A stretch of 42,881 nt of DNA from Acidobacteriota bacterium (lineage in GTDB: Bacteria; Acidobacteriota; Polarisedimenticolia; J045). A program made the translations under genes and the position numbers. Numbering within the stretch: the stretch's first letter is position 1; every line of letters begins with the position of its first letter. The notes under the pieces were generated by a model. The model had not been told where the DNA came from. It ran no database searches and worked only from the letters and a program-made list of their open reading frames with translations. This document shows, piece by piece, positions 23,476-30,829 of this stretch. Where the stretch lies: positions 1 to 42,881 of the forward strand of contig RFHH01000141.1 in NCBI GenBank assembly GCA_003696075.1, given 5' to 3'.

Positions 23476-25314
23476 ATGAGCAACCAGAAGCGTAGATTCC
23501 CCCGCACCGGCGGCGCCCTCCTGCTCGCGGCGAGCCTCGCCGCGGCCGGGATCTCGCCGCTCCTCGCCGCCGGCGAGCCGGCGATCGAGCTCTCCGTGAG
23601 CAAGTCGTTCGCCGCCGCGCTCGACCTCGATCCGATCCGGCTGGCGGCCGTCCAGGACGGCGGCCGGCTGAAGACGGTCGACTCCCTCGCCCGCGAGAAG
23701 CTGAAGTACGTCAACAGCTCCCGGGCGATGAGGAAGCTCGATCCGGTGCTGGTGTTCCTCGACCTGATGCTGGTCCCGGAGCACTACGCCGGCACGAACA
23801 TCGTCTACATCCGAAAGAAGCCGTTCCGGCAGCAGCTCGTGCAGAAGATCCGCAGCGTCACCTCCCGCGACGAGCGGACGGGGCCGATCTCCGATCCGGA
23901 GCTGGACCGCATCGAGGAGACGGGGTTCGTGTCGCTGATGTTCCTCGACCACCCCGTCGTGCGTGACGTCCTCTCCGAGCTGCAGCGGGACCTCATGCGC
24001 GCGAACAAGGAGGTCCAGAAGCTCGAAGATGCCCGCGCCCTGGCGGACGCCCGCGTCCTGCGCTCGATCTTCCGCGTGATTCCGCCCCCGGGCGGCACGC
24101 CGCTGGATCCGTGGTACTCGATCGACGCGATCGAGCGCCCGCAAATGCCCGACATCCCCGCCCACGCCGGGATGCGCTCCGGCGGCGGGGTCCCCGGGTT
24201 GCCGGAGGAGGTGGCCGCGAAGCTGCGCGAGGCCTGGACAGGGCTGGCCGAGGCGTGGCGCTTCCAGGACGCCGCCAAGGCGAACGAGTCGATCCGAACG
24301 CTCGCCGAAACGCTCGCCTCCGTGGAACCGTCGCTTTACCCGTCGGAGCGGCGCCGGGCGTGGGAGCACTGGTACTACCGCAACAACAAGCTGACGCAGA
24401 CGTGGATCCTCTACTTCCTCGCCCTCCCCTTCCTGCTGATGGCCACCGCTTACGGGTTCCGCTGGGCGAGGGCGGTGGGGCTCCTGCTGTTCGTGGCCGC
24501 GTTCCTGCTGCACACGCTCTCCATCGGCCTGCGCTGGTACCTCGCCGGACGGATCCCCAACGCGAACATGTTCGAGGCGATCACCGCTTCCGCCTGGTTC
24601 GGCGGCGCGGCGGCCCTGGTGATGGAGCTGGTCCTGCGGCGCTGGCCGGTGAAGAACCTCCCCGCCCTCGGAGCGTCGGCCTACGCGATGACGGCGATGA
24701 TGGTCGCCAACTTCATGCCGGTCGCTCTCGACTCCGACATCGGCGTGCTGATGCCGGTGCTCGACCGGACGATCTGGCTCTACATCCACACGAACATCGT
24801 CATCGCCTCCTACGCCCTGATCTTCTTCGCGGCGGTGACCGCGCTCCTCTACCTCGGGCTGCGGTTCGCGATGACGTTCAGCACTTCCTCCCGCCTGCGG
24901 GAGGTGTGGGCCGGCAGCGGGGGCAGCGCCACCGTGGCCGTCGAGGGGGGAGCGGCCTCCCTCATCCTCGGCCGCCGCATCCGGCCCGGCGAGGCGCTGA
25001 ACGTGGGCCTGGCGAAGAGCCTCGACGGCGCGACGATGATCTTCCTCGAGGTGGCGTTCCTCGCCCTGTGGGTGGGGACGATCCTCGGGGCGGTGTGGGC
25101 CGACGTGTCCTGGGGGCGTCCCTGGGGCTGGGACCCCAAGGAGGTCTTCGCCCTCAACACCTGGATCGTCTTCCTCATCCTCCTGCACGTGCGGCTGAAG
25201 GTGAAGGACAAGGCGTTCTGGACGGCGATCCTCGCGATCGTCGGATGCGCCGTGATGCTGTTCAACTGGATCGCGGTGAACTTCGTGATCGTCGGGCTCC
25301 ACAGCTACGCCTGA
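23476..25314 (+). CDS. ccsA: CcsA/ResC-type haem handling protein for cytochrome c assembly
   Basis: A 612-residue protein with two parts. Residues 1-300 begin with a signal-like helix and form an extracytoplasmic region rich in charged residues, not part of classical CcsA. The C-terminal half (about 310-605) has about eight transmembrane helices and the tryptophan-rich haem motif WGRPWGWDPKE, with histidines such as in LLHTLSIGLRWY, WLYIHTNI and VGLHSY available as haem ligands. Together with ResB this forms the system II haem lyase. The ATG at 23476 is preferred because CGAGGAGA lies 8-15 nt upstream and it follows the resB stop; the frame upstream overlaps resB. The large N-terminal domain is the odd feature, with a repeated theme of VQDGGRLKTVDSLAREKL that recurs in similar fused forms. 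Confidence 0.9.
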   Translation: MSNQKRRFPRTGGALLLAASLAAAGISPLLAAGEPAIELSVSKSFAAALDLDPIRLAAVQDGGRLKTVDSLAREKLKYVNSSRAMRKLDPVLVFLDLMLVPEHYAGTNIVYIRKKPFRQQLVQKIRSVTSRDERTGPISDPELDRIEETGFVSLMFLDHPVVRDVLSELQRDLMRANKEVQKLEDARALADARVLRSIFRVIPPPGGTPLDPWYSIDAIERPQMPDIPAHAGMRSGGGVPGLPEEVAAKLREAWTGLAEAWRFQDAAKANESIRTLAETLASVEPSLYPSERRRAWEHWYYRNNKLTQTWILYFLALPFLLMATAYGFRWARAVGLLLFVAAFLLHTLSIGLRWYLAGRIPNANMFEAITASAWFGGAAALVMELVLRRWPVKNLPALGASAYAMTAMMVANFMPVALDSDIGVLMPVLDRTIWLYIHTNIVIASYALIFFAAVTALLYLGLRFAMTFSTSSRLREVWAGSGGSATVAVEGGAASLILGRRIRPGEALNVGLAKSLDGATMIFLEVAFLALWVGTILGAVWADVSWGRPWGWDPKEVFALNTWIVFLILLHVRLKVKDKAFWTAILAIVGCAVMLFNWIAVNFVIVGLHSYA

Positions 25315-25324
25315 GGAGCGGCCG

Positions 25325-25355
25325 CGGCGGGGGCCCCGTCCTCGGGCCCCCGCCG
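25325..25355. terminator. Perfect 12-bp hairpin between convergent genes (first of two)
   Basis: CGGCGGGGGCCC (25325-25336) pairs exactly with GGGCCCCCGCCG (25344-25355), 7-nt loop. It lies 10 nt after the ccsA stop. No T-run follows. The symmetrical position suggests a two-way terminator. Confidence 0.6.
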
Positions 25356-25360
25356 GCGGC

Positions 25361-25390
25361 GCCGCCCCCGGCCCCGTGCCCGGGGGCGGC
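25361..25390. terminator. Perfect 11-bp hairpin between convergent genes (second of two)
   Basis: GCCGCCCCCGG (25361-25371) pairs exactly with CCGGGGGCGGC (25380-25390), 8-nt loop. It lies 11 nt from the stop of the minus-strand tetrahaem gene, so each of the paired hairpins is next to the end of one convergent gene. Confidence 0.6.
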
Positions 25391-25401
25391 CCGGCGAATC
25401 G

Positions 25402-26427
25402 TCAATCGCAGCGGTTGGCCAGGTCCTGCGGGAACGGGCAGAGCGTGCTGGAGGTGTCTTCCGGGCGTTCGGCGCCGCCGCTGTCCACCCCGTAGGAGCC
25501 CTCGACCGAGCCGTCGTTGGCGACCACCACGAAGAAGAGCGACGCCGGCGAGGACGGCGGCATCCAGTCGTAGCTCCCGGAGTTGCCGATCGCGCACTCC
25601 TGCCCGCTGTAGGCGTAGCTGGCCACCTGATCGAGCGGTCCGTACTCGATCACGTTGTCGGTGGCGGCGCAGGCGGGCGCGTAGGTGATGTGGATCGCGC
25701 CGGAGGCGAGCCGTTCCGCCGTCATCTGCGCCAGCGAGCCTCCCGACACCTCTCCCGGTGTCGCCGAGGGCCCGCAGTCCGGATCGGCGGTGTCGTAGGA
25801 CAGGTCGCCGTCGTTGTCGAGTCCCTCGAGCGCTCCCGCCTTGTTCTCGGTGTAGTCGGGCGGCGGGTTGCACGGGTCCTTCGGGATCCTCGGCCATCCC
25901 GGCTTTCCGTAGTACGGCGGCAGGACCGTTTCACCGACGGGCGTGTACGAGGCGGGATCGGCGTCCGGATGGCACAGGCCGCACTCGGTCACCCCTGCGC
26001 GCCAGTGATGCTGGCGCAGCCCGGCGCCGAACCCCTGGGTGCCCGTTCCGGACCCGTCCTCGGCGCGGCCGTGGCATCCCGAGCATCCGTAGGGCGGGAG
26101 GTTCGCCACCCCGCTCGACTCGCCGATCCGGACGGGGAACTTGCCCCCCTTGTGGCAGGCGTCGCACTCGCCGTCCAGCATGTCGTAGCGGTGGATGTTG
26201 TGGAGATTGCCCCAGTCCTGGCCGTCGGTGTTCGAGATGTAGTGGTTGCTGCGGAAATCTCCGTGACAGGCGCGGCAGTTCGTCGCGTCACGGTTCTCCG
26301 AATAGGTCTGATACGCCAGAGCCGCTCCGGTCGCGCCCGCGGCGACCAGAAGCGCGGCCCAGAACACGAACCAACGGTCGCCGGCGCTCCGCGCCGGACG
26401 CTCCCGCTTCCCCTCGATGCGTCGCAT
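25402..26427 (-). CDS. Anchored tetrahaem cytochrome c with C-terminal non-haem domain
   Basis: A 341-residue protein. A basic N-terminus is followed by one hydrophobic helix (about residues 19-39), then CXXCH at 51, 88, 115 and 149 within the first 155 residues. A spacer (about 170-240) has the acidic segment LDNDGDLSYDTADPDCG, which resembles a thrombospondin-3 or dockerin-like calcium motif. The C-terminal part (about 240-340; AERLASGAIHITYAPAC, IEYGPLDQ, LFFVVVANDGSVEGSYG) looks like a fibronectin-type III-like beta domain with paired cysteines. ATG at 26427 has AAGGAGG just upstream, which decides it over the longer frame. It is convergent with ccsA and stands alone. The placement outside the membrane is inferred. 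Confidence 0.85.
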   Translation of the reverse strand: MRRIEGKRERPARSAGDRWFVFWAALLVAAGATGAALAYQTYSENRDATNCRACHGDFRSNHYISNTDGQDWGNLHNIHRYDMLDGECDACHKGGKFPVRIGESSGVANLPPYGCSGCHGRAEDGSGTGTQGFGAGLRQHHWRAGVTECGLCHPDADPASYTPVGETVLPPYYGKPGWPRIPKDPCNPPPDYTENKAGALEGLDNDGDLSYDTADPDCGPSATPGEVSGGSLAQMTAERLASGAIHITYAPACAATDNVIEYGPLDQVASYAYSGQECAIGNSGSYDWMPPSSPASLFFVVVANDGSVEGSYGVDSGGAERPEDTSSTLCPFPQDLANRCD

Positions 26428-26925
26428 GCCGCCTCCTTCGGCGCCGCGCGACCGCACCGCCCTCGCACGCACGTGCCCTCCGCGCACGCCGCTGCCGGCG
26501 TGCCGCGGGCCTTGCAGAGGGCAGGGGAACGTGGATCTGCGGTGCGGGCCGGCGCGCCACGTGCGGGCCCGACGCGCGTCGACTCGCGTCGTCTCCCACC
26601 GCAGAGGAAACGAGTCTAGTCAGCTCGGAGCACGCCTGCCCGCGCGCCGGTGCGTTCGATCACGGCCGTCCGTGATGGCGGTCAAGGATCTGATCCGGGC
26701 GGATCACGCACGCGAAAGCGGCCGACGCGGCGAGGGCCTTGCGCGCAGCGGGGGCGACGAATGCCGCGACGGGACTCGGGGCGGCGCGATCGGCGGTGCG
26801 GCGGCCGGCTTCCTCCCGCTCGTCACCGGCCCTCCCGCGAGTGGATCGTTTCCCCGAACTGCCCGGCGATCGGTTGGGCCGCGCTCGGTGCGGCGTGGCC
26901 GGCCCTGTTTCGAAAGCCTTGGAGG

Positions 26926-27071
26926 GGTGCTTCCCCGATGGTGCGTTCTCGCACCGAAACCATTGAGCACTCGGAGGTTATGACCTCGGGCGGCCGCGTG
27001 GCCGCGAGATCGTCCCGGAGTCTCTACCTGCCGTTGAGTTGCGGAGCGTTTCGCACCATTGAGGGTGCACC
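26926..27071. repeat. MITE-like element, copy 2 (inverted ends)
   Basis: A 146-nt element related to 6635-6779. Left end GGTGCTTCCCCGATGGTGCG; right end read inward on the other strand GGTGCACCCTCAATGGTGCG (16 of 20 the same). By eye the two copies agree at about two thirds of the left ~65 nt and three quarters of the right ~44 nt without gaps, while the centre has diverged. Internal hairpins include GGTGCG-TTCT-CGCACC (26939-26954) and GAGGT-TATG-ACCTC (26974-26987). Confidence 0.65.
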
Positions 27072-27088
27072 TCCGAAGCCTTGCCGCG

Positions 27089-27123
27089 GACCGCTCGGGT
27101 TTCGTGCGGGCCATCGAGCGGTC
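27089..27123 (-). terminator. Hairpin downstream of the radical SAM operon
   Basis: GACCGCTCG (27089-27097) and CGAGCGGTC (27115-27123) are exact inverse repeats with a 17-nt loop, about 57 nt past the stop of the last gene of the operon. The loop is long and no T-run is present, so this is a tentative terminator. Confidence 0.35.
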
Positions 27124-27179
27124 TGATGCGGCGTTTCGCTACGGTGTTTCCGGGCGATCCGGCCCAGGAGCGTATCGCC

Positions 27180-28097
27180 TCAGACGGCACGCGCCGTCCG
27201 GCCGGCGCCGGCCGCCCTCTCGGCGAACTCTCGCACGAGCCGGACCATCCCCTCCTCCACCGTGATCCGCGCGCGCCACCCGAGGATCCGCTCGGCGCGC
27301 CGCGGGTCGCCGAAGAACCGCTCGACGTCGAACCGCCGCGGAGGTGCGTCGACCACCGTCAGCCCCGGGGCCGCGTTCGCGGCGGCGAGCGCAGCCAGGC
27401 GACCGAGCGTGGTCGGCCGTCCGGTGAGCAGGTGGACGTGCGGAAGGCCTCGCTCGCCGTCCAGAAGCAGGTGGACGAGGGCGACGACGCCGCGCGCGGC
27501 GTCCTCCACGTGCGTGAAGTCGAAGCAATTCGACCGGCCGCAGATCCGGATCGTCCCTCCCTCCGCCGCGGTGCGGGCGAAGGCCGGGACGACCCGGTCC
27601 GGATGATCGTCCACGTCGCCGTAGACGTTGGACAGTCGGACGACCGCCGTCCGGAGGCCGAGGCGGCAGGCGGCCAGGACGTCTCGCTCGGCGATCAGCT
27701 TCGACCGGCCGTAGACGTTGACCGGTGCGAGCGGCGCGTCTTCGGTGGCCGGAAGGTGGCGGGATCGGCCGTAGACCTCCCGGCTGCTGGCGAACAGGAC
27801 GAAGGGCCGCGAGGGGGACCGCAGCGCCGCGTCGAGGACGCGGCGCGTCCCGAGGACGTTCTGCCGCAGGCAGTTCCGGGGAGCGCGCTGGCCCCACACG
27901 ACGCGGCTGACACCGGCGAGGTGCACGATCCCAGCACAGCCTTCGGCCGCCCGGAGGAGCCGGTCGCGGTCGAGCACGTCGCACCGTTCCGGACCGCGCA
28001 GGTCGTACCGCCTCACCGGAACGCCTTGCGCCTCCAGGACCCGCCGCAGCCCTCGACCGACCAGCCCCTCGGACCCGGTGATCAGGATCGGTCCCAT
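27180..28097 (-). CDS. NAD(P)-dependent epimerase/dehydratase (extended SDR)
   Basis: A 305-residue cytoplasmic enzyme of the extended short-chain dehydrogenase family that acts on nucleotide sugars. The N-terminal nucleotide-binding motif GSEGLVG (residues 8-14) follows the first beta strand. The catalytic YxxxK is in NVYGRSK (about 128-134), with the preceding SSREVYG segment at the active-site serine position. Motifs RLSNVYG and FDFTHVEDAARGVV are typical of UDP-glucose epimerase-like enzymes. The exact substrate is not readable. It is the last gene of the five-gene operon, 4 nt after the VOC-fold gene. Confidence 0.9.
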   Translation of the reverse strand: MGPILITGSEGLVGRGLRRVLEAQGVPVRRYDLRGPERCDVLDRDRLLRAAEGCAGIVHLAGVSRVVWGQRAPRNCLRQNVLGTRRVLDAALRSPSRPFVLFASSREVYGRSRHLPATEDAPLAPVNVYGRSKLIAERDVLAACRLGLRTAVVRLSNVYGDVDDHPDRVVPAFARTAAEGGTIRICGRSNCFDFTHVEDAARGVVALVHLLLDGERGLPHVHLLTGRPTTLGRLAALAAANAAPGLTVVDAPPRRFDVERFFGDPRRAERILGWRARITVEEGMVRLVREFAERAAGAGRTARAV

Positions 28098-28101
28098 GCC
28101 T

Positions 28102-28551
28102 TCAGCCCCGCTCGATCAGCTCGACGAGCCCGTACTCCCGGCTCAGCACCCAGACGATACGCCGCCCTCCGAACTCCGGCACGGCCCGCACCGGCGAGAT
28201 CCGGTGGAATCCCTCCGGCCGGCAGGTCTCCAGCGCGCTCTCCAGGTCGCCGACCTCGAAGCAGACGTGGAGCAGCTTCCTCCCTTCCGCCAGCGAACGG
28301 GCGATCGGGGAGCGCTCGCCCAGCGGCTCGAGGAGCTCCAGCAGTGCCCCGCCGACGCGGACGAACGCCATCCGCACCCCCTCGGTGCGGTTGGGCGTGA
28401 TCGCCTCCTCCGGCACGAGATCCGGCAGGCGCTCCACGGCGAGGCCGACGTGGTGGAAGCGGGCATCCGGTCCGAAGAACGCGCGGTCGACGGGGCCGGG
28501 GACGGGAAGGTCCGGCGAGTGCCCCGCCGCTCCCGCGCCGTCGCGCACCAC
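28102..28551 (-). CDS. VOC-fold protein related to methylmalonyl-CoA epimerase
   Basis: A 149-residue protein of the vicinal-oxygen-chelate (glyoxalase/epimerase) family. HHVGLAVERL (about 33-42), MAFVRVGGALLELLEPL, SPIARSLAEGRKLLHVCFEVGD and YGLVELIER follow the order of methylmalonyl-CoA epimerase; the metal-binding His (in HHVG), His (in LLHVCFEV) and Glu (in LVELIE) are present. The N-terminal 25 residues are extra. No mutase or carboxylase of the propionate pathway is nearby; instead it lies between an acyl carrier protein gene (4 nt upstream) and an epimerase gene. It may therefore act on an acyl group carried by that ACP. The GTG start at 28551 is the only convenient one. Confidence 0.8.
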   Translation of the reverse strand: MVRDGAGAAGHSPDLPVPGPVDRAFFGPDARFHHVGLAVERLPDLVPEEAITPNRTEGVRMAFVRVGGALLELLEPLGERSPIARSLAEGRKLLHVCFEVGDLESALETCRPEGFHRISPVRAVPEFGGRRIVWVLSREYGLVELIERG

Positions 28552-28555
28552 CCGG

Positions 28556-28855
28556 TCACTCCCCGCGCGGGCCCAGGCGGCGGGCGATGCGGCGCGCGAG
28601 GGCCTCGACCGTCAGTTGCTCGCCGGCGGCGATCAGATCCATCACGCTGATCGTCTCGCCGTAGCGGCGATCGAGTTCCTTCTCCAGGTTGAGGGCGAAC
28701 ATCACGAACGTCATCGAGTCGAGCAGCGGATCGTCGCCCACCAGGACCGTATCGGGTGTCCGGCCGGGCCCGCCCGGCTCGACCGGCTCCCGCGTCGCTT
28801 CGTCGATCGCTGCGTAGATGGCCCGCTCGATCTCGCTCGTCTGCGTCGTTTCCAT
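28556..28855 (-). CDS. Acyl carrier protein
   Basis: A 99-residue acidic protein with the phosphopantetheine attachment site in LLDSMTFV (Ser47) followed by the helix FALNLEKELDRRYG, as in acyl and peptidyl carrier proteins. It is longer than fatty-acid AcpP (about 78 residues) because of an N-terminal helix and a Gly/Pro-rich loop (about 25-35). It is not near fatty-acid synthesis genes, so it is probably a dedicated carrier for the product of this operon. ATG start; 4 nt before the VOC-fold gene and 15 nt after the acyltransferase gene. Confidence 0.86.
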   Translation of the reverse strand: METTQTSEIERAIYAAIDEATREPVEPGGPGRTPDTVLVGDDPLLDSMTFVMFALNLEKELDRRYGETISVMDLIAAGEQLTVEALARRIARRLGPRGE

Positions 28856-28870
28856 CGAGGTCGCTCCTGG

Positions 28871-29578
28871 TCACCGCTCCTGGGACTCACCGCGCCCCGC
28901 CGGCTCCGGCTGCGGCGTGCCGAGATCGGGCGGCACCTTGGCCCGCAGCTTGAGCGCGCGGCCGGGGACGCCCATCACCGTCTCCCCGGCCTCGATCCGC
29001 TGGACCACCATCGAGCAGGCGCCGACGGTAGCCCAAGCGCCGATCTCCACCTCCGGCAGGATGGCGGCGCAAGAGCCGACGTAGACCCCCTCCCCCAGGT
29101 GCACGCGGGCGTTGATGGCGGCGTTCGGGGCCACCACGCAGCCGCGCTCGAGGATCGCCTCGTGTCCGACCACCGCCCCCATGAACACGCAGCATCCGTC
29201 GGCGATGCGCGCCTCGGGGCCGATGGTCGCATAGCGGTAGACGATCACGTCGGTCGCCAGCTCCGCGCCGCTCGTGTCCACCTCCGGGTCGACGAGGCGG
29301 GCGAACGGCAGGCCGTAGGAGGCGATCTTGTTTCTCGCCCGCCAGCGCCGGACGGTCGTCCGCGCCACGAGATTGGCCACCCACGAGCGCTTCGGATCGG
29401 CCTCCGCGAGAACGCCGAACCCGCCGATGCACGGAACCCCCATGAACTCGCGCCCGTGCTTGGCGGGATCGTCGTCGAGCAGCACGATCCGGTCCCAGCG
29501 CTTCTCGACCTCGTTCACGCGCAGCGCGAGGCGGACACCTTCAGGGTTGCCGCCCCCGCACAGGTACAGCGTCCTCAT
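28871..29578 (-). CDS. NeuD/PglD-like acyltransferase with left-handed beta-helix
   Basis: A 235-residue protein with an N-terminal Rossmann-like sugar-binding domain (LYLCGGGNPEGVRL..., IVLLDDDP about residues 31-38) and a C-terminal hexapeptide-repeat acyltransferase domain (about 100-210; for example VIVYRYATIGPEARIADG, VVGHEAILERGCVV, INARVHLGEGVYVGSCA, VMGVPGRALKLRAK). This is the architecture of NeuD and PglD, which transfer acetyl groups from acetyl-CoA to sugar amines or hydroxyls. The usual catalytic His sits in the VVGHEAI segment. With an ACP next to it, the acyl donor could be an acyl-ACP instead of acetyl-CoA; that is inference. Confidence 0.85.
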   Translation of the reverse strand: MRTLYLCGGGNPEGVRLALRVNEVEKRWDRIVLLDDDPAKHGREFMGVPCIGGFGVLAEADPKRSWVANLVARTTVRRWRARNKIASYGLPFARLVDPEVDTSGAELATDVIVYRYATIGPEARIADGCCVFMGAVVGHEAILERGCVVAPNAAINARVHLGEGVYVGSCAAILPEVEIGAWATVGACSMVVQRIEAGETVMGVPGRALKLRAKVPPDLGTPQPEPAGRGESQER

Positions 29579-29587
29579 GGCACCGCC

Positions 29588-30526
29588 TCAGGCCTGGGCC
29601 CGGCGGCCGTCCGCGGCGGCCTCGGGCCGGATCCGCTTGGCGGCGCCCGTCATCCAGTCCTTGCAGCTCTGACAGCGCTCCGGCAGCTCGGAGAAGCGGT
29701 GCTCGAGATGGAGCCGGCGGTACTTGCCCAGCCGCGCCCAGAGCGTGGCCAGCGGCTCGTCCCAGGCGTTGCCGACGCCCTCCTCCCCCTCGGTGTCGCC
29801 GGGGCAGCGGGGAACGCGGCCGTCCCAGAAGACGTGCATCATCGTCATCGCCCACGGGCACGGAATGCGCTCCTCGAACGGCACGCAGACCGGCGTTTCG
29901 AACTTCCCGCCCCAGCTCAGCTTGTTCCTCACCTTGAGCGTCGCGCCGCGCTCGAGCCAGTAGCGGCTGAACTGCTCCAGCTCGTGCTCGTTCTCGTCCA
30001 TCTCGATGAACTGCACCTGGATCTCGGTGGGAGCGTTCTTGGCGTCGCGGATCTTCAGCAGCGCCTCGGTGTTGGCGTAGACGACGTCGCGGTCTCCCCC
30101 GCAGCGCAGCTTCGAGTAGACCTCGGCCGAGAAGCCGTCGATGCCGATGACGATCAGATCGACGCCCGTGTCGAGGAGCGGACCGGCGACGTCCGGCGTG
30201 AGGAGCATCCCGTTGGTGTTGACGTTGAGCGACTGGAGGCCGACCTCCTTGCCGTACCGGAGCATGCGCATCAGCCGCTCCGGCTCGAGCAGCGGCTCGC
30301 CGCAAAACGAGAACCAACAGGCGGTCTTGGGTGCGATGGCCGCGATCTGGTCCGCGCAGCGCTTCCACAGCTCGAAGGGCATGTTCCCCTTGGGCCGCCG
30401 CATGAACGGGTGATGGCACATCGAGCACGCGAGGTTGCACTCGGCGCAAATCTCGACGGCGAAGCGCGTGGGGAACGGGATCTCGCGCAGCGTCCTTTCG
30501 ATCTTCGACAGTTCGGGATCGATCAC
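29588..30526 (-). CDS. Radical SAM protein with SPASM-like C-terminus
   Basis: A 312-residue enzyme with the radical SAM motif C30-x3-C34-x2-C37 (CNLACSMC) that binds the [4Fe-4S]-SAM cluster, followed by FCGEPLLEPERL, NVNTNGMLL and DLIVIGIDGFS, all typical of the family. The C-terminal part has two further cysteine groups (CVPFEERIPCPW with VPRCPGD, and CQSCKDW), an SPASM/twitch auxiliary cluster pattern. The GTG start at 30526 is preferred over an upstream GTG (30619) because CGGAGG lies about 8 nt before it. Relatives modify peptides, sugars or lipids; the substrate is not evident. It is the first gene of the five-gene operon and ends 9 nt before the acyltransferase start. Confidence 0.9.
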   Translation of the reverse strand: MIDPELSKIERTLREIPFPTRFAVEICAECNLACSMCHHPFMRRPKGNMPFELWKRCADQIAAIAPKTACWFSFCGEPLLEPERLMRMLRYGKEVGLQSLNVNTNGMLLTPDVAGPLLDTGVDLIVIGIDGFSAEVYSKLRCGGDRDVVYANTEALLKIRDAKNAPTEIQVQFIEMDENEHELEQFSRYWLERGATLKVRNKLSWGGKFETPVCVPFEERIPCPWAMTMMHVFWDGRVPRCPGDTEGEEGVGNAWDEPLATLWARLGKYRRLHLEHRFSELPERCQSCKDWMTGAAKRIRPEAAADGRRAQA

Positions 30527-30674
30527 GTCGGCGTCCTCCGATGGACCGCGGCGAGGGGGTCGGCTGAGGCGCACTCCCCTTCCCGGCGGCCCCCGTCCGC
30601 CCAGGACCTCGTGGCTCACTAAGTACGGCGAGACCGTCCCCGAATCAAACCCTCGTTTCCTCGCGCCTTGCTAA

Positions 30675-30703
30675 ATAATCCATAAATCTCCGCGGTTTTT
30701 CAC
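30675..30703 (-). promoter_or_regulatory. Candidate promoter of the radical SAM operon
   Basis: Minus strand: GTGAAA (30703-30698), 17-nt spacer, GATTAT (30680-30675), in one of the few AT-rich patches of the window (about 30660-30705). A leader of about 140 nt would follow. The divergent XRE gene begins 127 nt to the right, so this patch may serve both. Confidence 0.35.
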
Positions 30704-30829
30704 GCCGAGACCGTCCCGGCGGGGCCTTCCGGCCAGCGCTCGGCCCCCTCGCCGGCGGGCCGTCGTATATTGCGGCGGGGTGCCGGGCCTGCGGGGAACG
30801 CGGCCGGGCGCCCGCAGGGGGGGTGCCAC

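Larger units (their letters stand above)
26428..27179. other. Intergenic region, about 750 nt, no gene seen
   Basis: It separates the anchored tetrahaem gene from the end of the five-gene biosynthetic operon. It contains the second inverted-end element (26926-27071) and a hairpin after the operon (27089-27123). The rest (26428-26920) shows short GC-rich palindromic stretches but no supported coding sequence, tRNA or clear promoter. Confidence 0.5.

Noticed and set aside
20934-23714. 926-codon minus-strand open frame opposite resB
   Set aside because: It is antisense to ResB's transmembrane and periplasmic domains, and its composition (DRHH, EGEH runs) is not protein-like.
26428-27179. tRNA or small RNA gene in the gene-free stretch
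   Set aside because: A TTCGATC triplet-like T-loop at about 26656 was examined, but its flanking arms do not pair and no cloverleaf could be drawn.
28556-28855. Housekeeping AcpP of fatty-acid synthesis
   Set aside because: It is longer than AcpP and no fab genes are adjacent; the neighbours belong to a specialised operon.
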